A stretch of DNA of 64,000 nt from assembly GCA_028015205.1 (NCBI GenBank), contig CM051520.1, positions 6,730,501-6,794,500 of the forward strand, read 5' to 3'. This DNA comes from Mytilisepta virgata (Eukaryota > Mollusca > Bivalvia > Mytilida > Mytilidae). A model generated the notes under the pieces. That model made no database searches, was not told where the DNA came from, and was given only the letters and a program-made list of their open reading frames with translations. Below, piece after piece: positions 58,646-64,000 of the stretch. A program made the position numbers and the translations under genes. Every line of letters starts with the position of its first letter. Positions within the stretch are counted from its first letter, which is position 1.

Positions 58646-59584
58646 TATGTGAATAGGTCGGGAAAACTATCATAAAAATATCATAAGGTCAATAAAGTAC
58701 ACATTACTTGTTATACGAAAAGCCCTGTATTTTTGGCTCAGATTTTTCCTCAGATTTTTTCCTTAGATTTTTTCACAGGGGACACAGCCGAAATCTGAGC
58801 GTCATTTTCTCTCGAGCATTTTCTCTTTTATTCCGGAATGTGGTCTCCTACTTTGACCTGGAGATCAATCTTCTGATATCTCTCCGAGTACTTCGGCTTC
58901 CAGATTTCCCGGTGACACATCTCCAATAATCCCGATAGGGAGTGTGCATGGATTCCACTGTTCCCTCAAAGCTCTCGATGGGGTTCATCTGATAACGGCG
59001 GAATTTCCAGAATATCTACGGTTTGTCTTCTAACCACTCCTTAGGTAGGTTTGTACACTTTAATTTTTTTGTGAGACAAGTGCCTGTGAGTTTGTCCCTT
59101 AAAAAATTCTAATGTCGTCACCACGATCGGATTGACCGCCATTGATTGTCAGTTCCCACATGACAAAAATCTTCTCGAAAACCTCCTATTCTTTACGAAG
59201 TGCTCCTTTGAAGGGGGGATTTCCTAATACAGATACAGATACAGATCCCCTGAATTCACCCTTGGTTTTTTAATTGGGTTGCTGCGTGTACTCTTTATTT
59301 TTTATTTTTTGGTATTATTTGTTAATTCTTCGTCTATTATGTCTCTGGTTGTTCCTGTTTGTTTTTATCCACACATTTTTCCTCTTCGACACTTTGGTAT
59401 ACACCGCACAGTCAACCAATATTAATATGGGAAAAGGTTACATTTTTACCTATGCAATATATGAAAAGGTATACATTTTAAAATTTTTAATTATATGAAA
59501 AGGGTGGGGTTACAGAGCCCCAGCGGCACCCCCTATCAATTAAGTATAGAAGTGGCCCCCCGAGAGTAGTATTATAGTATTAAT
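58646..59584. other. No gene recognised
   Basis: A T-rich stretch at 58720-58780 repeats CAGATTTTTTCC-like words, and (ACAGAT)3 occurs at 59229-59247. The rest is unassigned. Confidence 0.4.
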
Positions 59585-59747
59585 GAATGGGTGTTTTTAT
59601 AATGGCCCTGTAATGTGTCCAAGGTCTGTAACAATGACCCGAGGAAGGTTGTAATGGCCCAAGGCAACGCCGAGGGCCATTACAGCCCCGAGGGTCATTA
59701 TTACAGACCAAGGACACATTACAGGGCCATTATAAAAACACCCATTT
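59585..59747. repeat. 163-bp near-perfect palindrome with AAGGCAACGCCGAGG centre
   Basis: AATGGGTGTTTTTATAATGG.. at the left mirrors the right end ..AAAACACCCATT. Inner blocks ACATTACAGGGCC, GGTCATT and GGCCATTAC are also mirrored. Related AATGGCCCTGT words recur at 60432-60500, so this may be one end of a larger element. Confidence 0.75.
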
Positions 59748-60546
59748 CTTAATACTTTTATTAACCAACCGATGAAATGCAAATTTAGTGTAACAATGTT
59801 GTAGCTAGAGGTATTTTTATGCCTATTACATACTTCTATCAGTTGTAACTTGTTATAAAATGTCTGTTCCGTAAGAGTTATTCTACATCCCATTTGTTCG
59901 TTGCTACCAGTTAATGTAATGAAGGGTGTGGGATAGAAGAGAAATAGAATTAATTTTTAAACTACATGTAGGTCTGATGAAGTATTGAATAGAGAATTAA
60001 GTAAAAATGCTGCAGAGCTTCATTGTACCATATGATTTTGAACAATAGAAACTGTAACAAATGGGATAAGTTCATTGAAAAATACGATTACTGAAAATAG
60101 TCAGTCTCAAAATTTCTCTTGCCAGGGTAAGTGTTAATTTATGTTGAGTGTCCCCCGCCCCAATTATAGTAGATACATGATTGCTATTTCGCAATGCAAA
60201 CACTGCTGGATTGTCAACAGACATTGCATTTCTTACCTGTCGTCTTCTAATTTCTATCAGTTTCCGGTGTGAAAAAAGTTAAAATACAGTCTTTTTAACA
60301 AATTCCGGCTGAATAGAAATTCTTTCTAGTCAATACCATACAACAGAATTCTACGATTAGCACAATCAACAACAACAAATTCCATGCGACAAAATCCTCA
60401 GAAATGTGTAGCCATCTTTAATTTTCTGATTTCATAATGGCCCCGTTTTTTCATAATCGGCCCTGTAATAATGCCCTGTTTTGTCGTAATGGCCCTGTTA
60501 AGAAATTTGTAATACACATGCATTTTAGCTATAATTATACCTAGTT
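59748..60546. other. No gene; second cluster of AATGGCCC words
   Basis: Only the repeated TAATGGCCCTGT-like words near 60435, 60467 and 60489 were noticed. They echo the palindrome to the left. Confidence 0.4.
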
Positions 60547-60557
60547 GGTTAATAAAG

Positions 60558-61279
60558 ATGATTAATAAATTGTTAGACAATTATTTGTTTTTAAAAGAAA
60601 CAAATGATAACTTTGATATTCGATTAAGCTGGGATATTTTAAAAATAGAAATAAGGGAGGCAACTATAGGGTATTGTAAAAGAAAATCAAAAGAAGCGAA
60701 AGAATTCAAACATAAATTAGAACAAGAACTAGAGGACAGGGAAAGGTTAAGGGATATACAAAATATAGAAAATGAAATTTTATTAAAAGAAATTAAAGAA
60801 ATTGAAACGAAACTATGGGACATTTATGATATAGAAGCAAAGGGCGCTCAGATTAGGTCGCGAGAAAAATGGGTTGAATTAGGGGAAAAAATAACTCATA
60901 TTTTCTGGGTTTAGAGAAAAAACGACAGGTTAAAAAATCCATAAATAAATTAAAGAATTAAAATAATCAAGTAATTACTGATCAGCCTAAAATTCTGGAT
61001 TTGATAAAGAAGTATTACGAAAACTTGTATACAACAACTGGTCCAAATAAGGTACAAGTACACAACTATATCTCAGATACTTATTTAGAACAGAGCGTGG
61101 ATAAAGAAGAATTAAAAGTCTTTGATGGGAAAATAACATTAGAAGAATGTACTTTGGCGATTAAAAATATGAAATTAAATAAATCCCCAGGATTAGATGG
61201 ATTAACTGTTGAATTTTATCGAACTTTTTGGGATAAAATCAAAATTATTATAGTTCACGTTTTCATAAAACAGCAGTAA
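60558..61279 (+). pseudogene. LINE ORF2 linker and RT N-terminal part
   Basis: The first frame (60558-60914) is a charged, helical linker typical of L1-like ORF2 (LEQELEDRERLRDIQNIENE). After several stops, 61001-61279 continues with LEECTLAIKNMKLNKSPGLD and GLTVEFYRTFWDKIK, the first RT block. Its position in ORF2 follows directly on the endonuclease piece ending at 43560, on the same strand. Stops and truncation make it inactive. Confidence 0.8.
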
Positions 61280-61359
61280 ATAGTTTTCCTAAACAACTTA
61301 CAATTGTAATATGTCGGTAATTTTTTGGATTGTGTTTATCTCCCTTATTTTTGTAAATG

Positions 61360-61872
61360 TGTTTTATATATAGTGCCTATTGCCCATGATTCAGGTACTA
61401 CACCAGTTTGAAAAATAACATTAACAACTTTTTTATAAACATCAATACAAATTTCACATGTACTTTTTATAAACTCATTAATGATCATATCATTTCTGAG
61501 TTAAATGTTTCATTGAGCCGATCGACGGATGTATGGTCTAGTTTTACTACGGCAAAGTCATTTCCGATGTAATCGCCAGCGTTCAGGCCCTTGAAAAAAT
61601 CCACTAATTTTTCAAAATCAATATCTGGTTCTTTAGCATATTCACGTTGATTTAAAAATGTTCAATATTCATTAATGTTATTTTTAATTTTTTTTTGGTC
61701 ATATTTCGTCGATATGTTTCGCTGCTTTATCAAGTACTTTTTATAAGATATGTCTGCATTTCGTGCTTCAGTATAGAGTACTGTAGACGAGTTGTTATTA
61801 CTTCTACGCTTTAATTTTCTGAAATTCTGACGCGCGAATTTACAATCAAGTAGAACCACGGTTTATCTCCCT
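61360..61872 (-). pseudogene. LINE linker and RT fragment, minus strand
   Basis: The minus strand reads LDCKFARQNFRKLKRRSNNN (linker) and then, after stops, INEFIKST and TGVVPESWAIGTIYK, the characteristic RT block 2 segment. It is a different LINE type from the plus-strand piece beside it. It contains several stops. Confidence 0.65.
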
Positions 61873-61988
61873 TACTACGCGCAATGGGAGTGAGGGTGGG
61901 TTTTTCCGTCACGAGTTCCCAGTGTACATATTGCCGATTCTAATAAAATTTCTTCAAGATCGTTAATCATTCCATCGATATCGTATCA

Positions 61989-62134
61989 AGGTTTCAGAAT
62001 TTTTATTTTCTAAAATTGGGGCCCATAGGGGTCGAATTTCGAAAAACTGAAAATAGATCACAAGCTTAAATTGACAGTTTTTTTAAATTCGACCCCTGTG
62101 GGTCCCAATTTTAGAAAATCAAAATTCTAGAACC
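61989..62134. repeat. 146-bp foldback repeat
   Basis: TTATTTTCTAAAATTGGGGC and AGGGGTCGAATTT at the left face the imperfect complement (AAATTCGACCCCT .. CCAATTTTAGAAAATC) at the right. It is probably a small MITE. Confidence 0.65.
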
Positions 62135-62234
62135 TAATTGCGCTTTTGCATATGGTGCATGACACTAATGTATAGAAATAAAATGCATAAATTATAAAAT
62201 GAAAGACGAGTTTAGATCACAAGCTTGAATTCCA

Positions 62235-62465
62235 AATTTTCGAAGTTCAACCCCCGTATTACAACCAAGAATAGTTTTAGTATCAGGGATGTCAGCAAAT
62301 TTTCTTCGGTCTAAAAATAGCTTTACCCGTTACAACATATAATATGGACAAACCCAGAAGTAATGGAAGTTATCTTCTATTCCCATTCCACAGTCACATT
62401 GCGAGCTCTCAGATAGATGCGATTGAAATAAGTGATGTTTTAGTTCACTTACTTCGTTTCTAAGC
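62235..62465 (-). pseudogene. LINE C-terminal zinc-finger fragment
   Basis: The minus strand reads HHLFQSHLSESSQCDCGMGI followed by NFHYFWVCPYY, the C-x-C..H-x4-C motif at the end of many LINE reverse transcriptases, then KLFLDRRKF after a stop. A short remnant only. Confidence 0.6.
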
Positions 62466-62496
62466 AATAAATAATATTAGGTTTCCGTGATCCTTT

Positions 62497-64000
62497 TTTT
62501 TAAACAACATAAACTTCTTTATTCAATAATGCTTGTTACAATATAACTCCAAATCCGAGCTCCATTGGAGGAACCCTGTGAAACACACTTGATTACCCAG
62601 GGAAATAATCAAGCACTATGATTATTAAATATTAGTAAAATTTAATAATTGTATCGGTTAAAAATCTTAAATAGCTTACAAATCTATTTGTTTTAAAATA
62701 TTATTTATCAAAGGGGTAATACACTTCCTTTTATATCTAATTAAGTCATATCTGATTACATTAAAGACATCAATCCGTTTAGTTTTCTGTTCTGACAAAT
62801 AGTTTGCTTTATAAATAGAAAATGCAATAATAGTAAGAATGTAATTGAAAAAGAAATATTCTTTGTCAAATATTTTATATCCTAAGACTAAATGTTTTAA
62901 TGTAATCTTTATTTCAAAATGTATACTTAAAAAAAAAAATTAACTTTATTCCAAAAGTCTGAAAGATAATTACACGATATAAATAAGTGTTCGTAATCTT
63001 CTTCAATATTACACATGTTACAAGTTACATAAATTTGACTCTGATATTTTCCAAGTAACTAATAAATTCTTCGTTGGAACAATAAATTGTAACAATTTCC
63101 AACGGAAAACTTTAAGTTTGTTTTCGTTCAAAAAATAGAAAATGAATGAGTATAAATGTGACACATTCGATATATCTTCAGTATTAAAAAACTGTAACCA
63201 GCGACTGACGCCAATAGATTTCGTAACTTTCAACTGAATTAATGATTTATAAAAGTTTTTATTTGTCATATCTGATACAACGATATATCTATTATTCCAT
63301 ACACACATTTTTTTCTTAATATTAACAGTGCTCTTAACCGATTTTTCTTCAGTCAAGTACAGCTCCATGCTTTCGGGAGAGAGTTTTTTAAAACAGCTAA
63401 TTCTGAAACCCAATTACTCTTAAATTTCAGTTTTTGTAATATAGAATTTTCTGTCAATTTCCCCTCATCATCTATGAATCGTTTATATAAATGATATCAC
63501 TGTTGATCAAGTTTTTAAACAATAAACACTTACTTCCAATTTTGATAAACTTATTTCCCCAAATAACTTGTTTTCTAATGTCTGAAAAACATTTTGTATT
63601 TTTGTTCTGACCCCCCCTGATTTAACCCAAGATATAATAATATCTCGAATAGATTTGGTATTTGTTCCATATTAGGTATATTTTTGATATGATCAATATT
63701 CATTCTAAATGCTAACCAATTTTTCCCCAAAATATTGAAATATTTTTCGGGTATAACTTTCCAGTTTCCATAATTTGTATCAGTTAATCTTTGTACCCAT
63801 GACGCTTTAAGTGAATTAAAATAACTATCAAAATCAATCATATTAAGACCCCCTTCTCCGTATGTATTTATAAGCGTTGTTCTCTTTACTTTATCTATCT
63901 TGTTTTTCCAAATAAATCTAAAACAACAGGATTCAATTTCTTTTTTATATTTTTTTCAGGAACAATGCCAGATGTAGCTACGAATGTAAAGTTTGGTAGA
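62497..64000 (-). pseudogene. LINE ORF2 C-terminal half with 3' end, runs off the right edge
   Basis: From the right edge the minus strand encodes LPNFTFVATSGIVPEK, CCFRFIWKNKIDKVKRTTL, then GEGGLNMIDFDSYFNSLKAS, all typical of the region after the RT palm in L1/Tx1-like elements. Further on are YKSLIQLK and a C-terminal Cys/His finger (CNIEEDYEHLFISC near 62955-63005). Frame changes near 63575 and 63020 show decay. A minus-strand AATAAA at about 62517-62522 and an A run near 62497 mark the 3' end. Confidence 0.75.

Overview
This is eukaryotic nuclear DNA and very probably comes from a marine bivalve, most likely a mussel-like genome. It is AT-rich, its genes have GT-AG introns, and almost every kilobase carries transposable elements of molluscan type: interspersed palindromic AGCTCACCTGACC repeats, TACGACCGCAAAA-ended elements, a PHD-bearing pogo transposase, a FLYWCH-type MULE, a Ngaro/PAT-like tyrosine-recombinase retrotransposon, a Gypsy element and L1-like LINEs. 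The species call is inference. No rRNA, bacterial operon or CRISPR array is visible.

Region 1 (1-14 kb) is a DNA-transposon landscape. It holds a long open pogo/Tigger-like transposase whose third catalytic Asp is Asn, a 279-bp MITE with TTAA ends, an internally deleted MULE with long TIRs (3.2-5.9 kb), a 2.1-kb foldback element built from CCAGAATTGT palindromes, four ~1.1-kb tandem units starting with AGCTCACCTG (8.7-12.35 kb) and two palindromes near 14 kb.

Region 2 (14.2-34.7 kb) is the most gene-like and most interesting part. A six-exon plus-strand gene can be assembled with continuous phase (14867-22826, 741 aa). It joins an N-terminal Myb/SANT-like domain to a DUF6589-type region. Tail-to-tail with it, about 0.8 kb away, lies a seven-exon minus-strand RecQ-family helicase gene (34661-23602) with all main helicase motifs and a zinc-binding Cys cluster. 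A Crypton/DUF3504-like first exon (14476-14235, minus) diverges from the Myb-DUF6589 gene. This cassette is the best candidate for an undescribed, possibly mobile system. No terminal repeats enclosing it were found by eye.

Region 3 (35.1-43.5 kb) is a LINE endonuclease reading frame split by a 7,668-bp insertion. The insertion has hexamer-rich inverted termini and a perfect 9-bp target duplication (ATTTTAATG), and itself contains two copies of the 2.3-kb TACGACCGC element and a ~154-bp tandem array.

Region 4 (43.5-57.9 kb) is retroelement territory. A minus-strand Gypsy element carries gag, protease, RT, RNase H, integrase, an integrase-linked PHD finger and an extra zinc-finger ORF. It is broken by a one-base frameshift and by a 1-kb insertion made of AAGATATCTT palindromes. 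Next to it is a largely complete Ngaro/PAT-like element with the diagnostic A1-ORFs-B1-A2-B2 split direct repeats and an intact-looking tyrosine recombinase.

Region 5 (58-64 kb) holds another foldback copy, a 163-bp near-perfect palindrome and pieces of at least three LINEs on both strands. One of these runs off the right edge.
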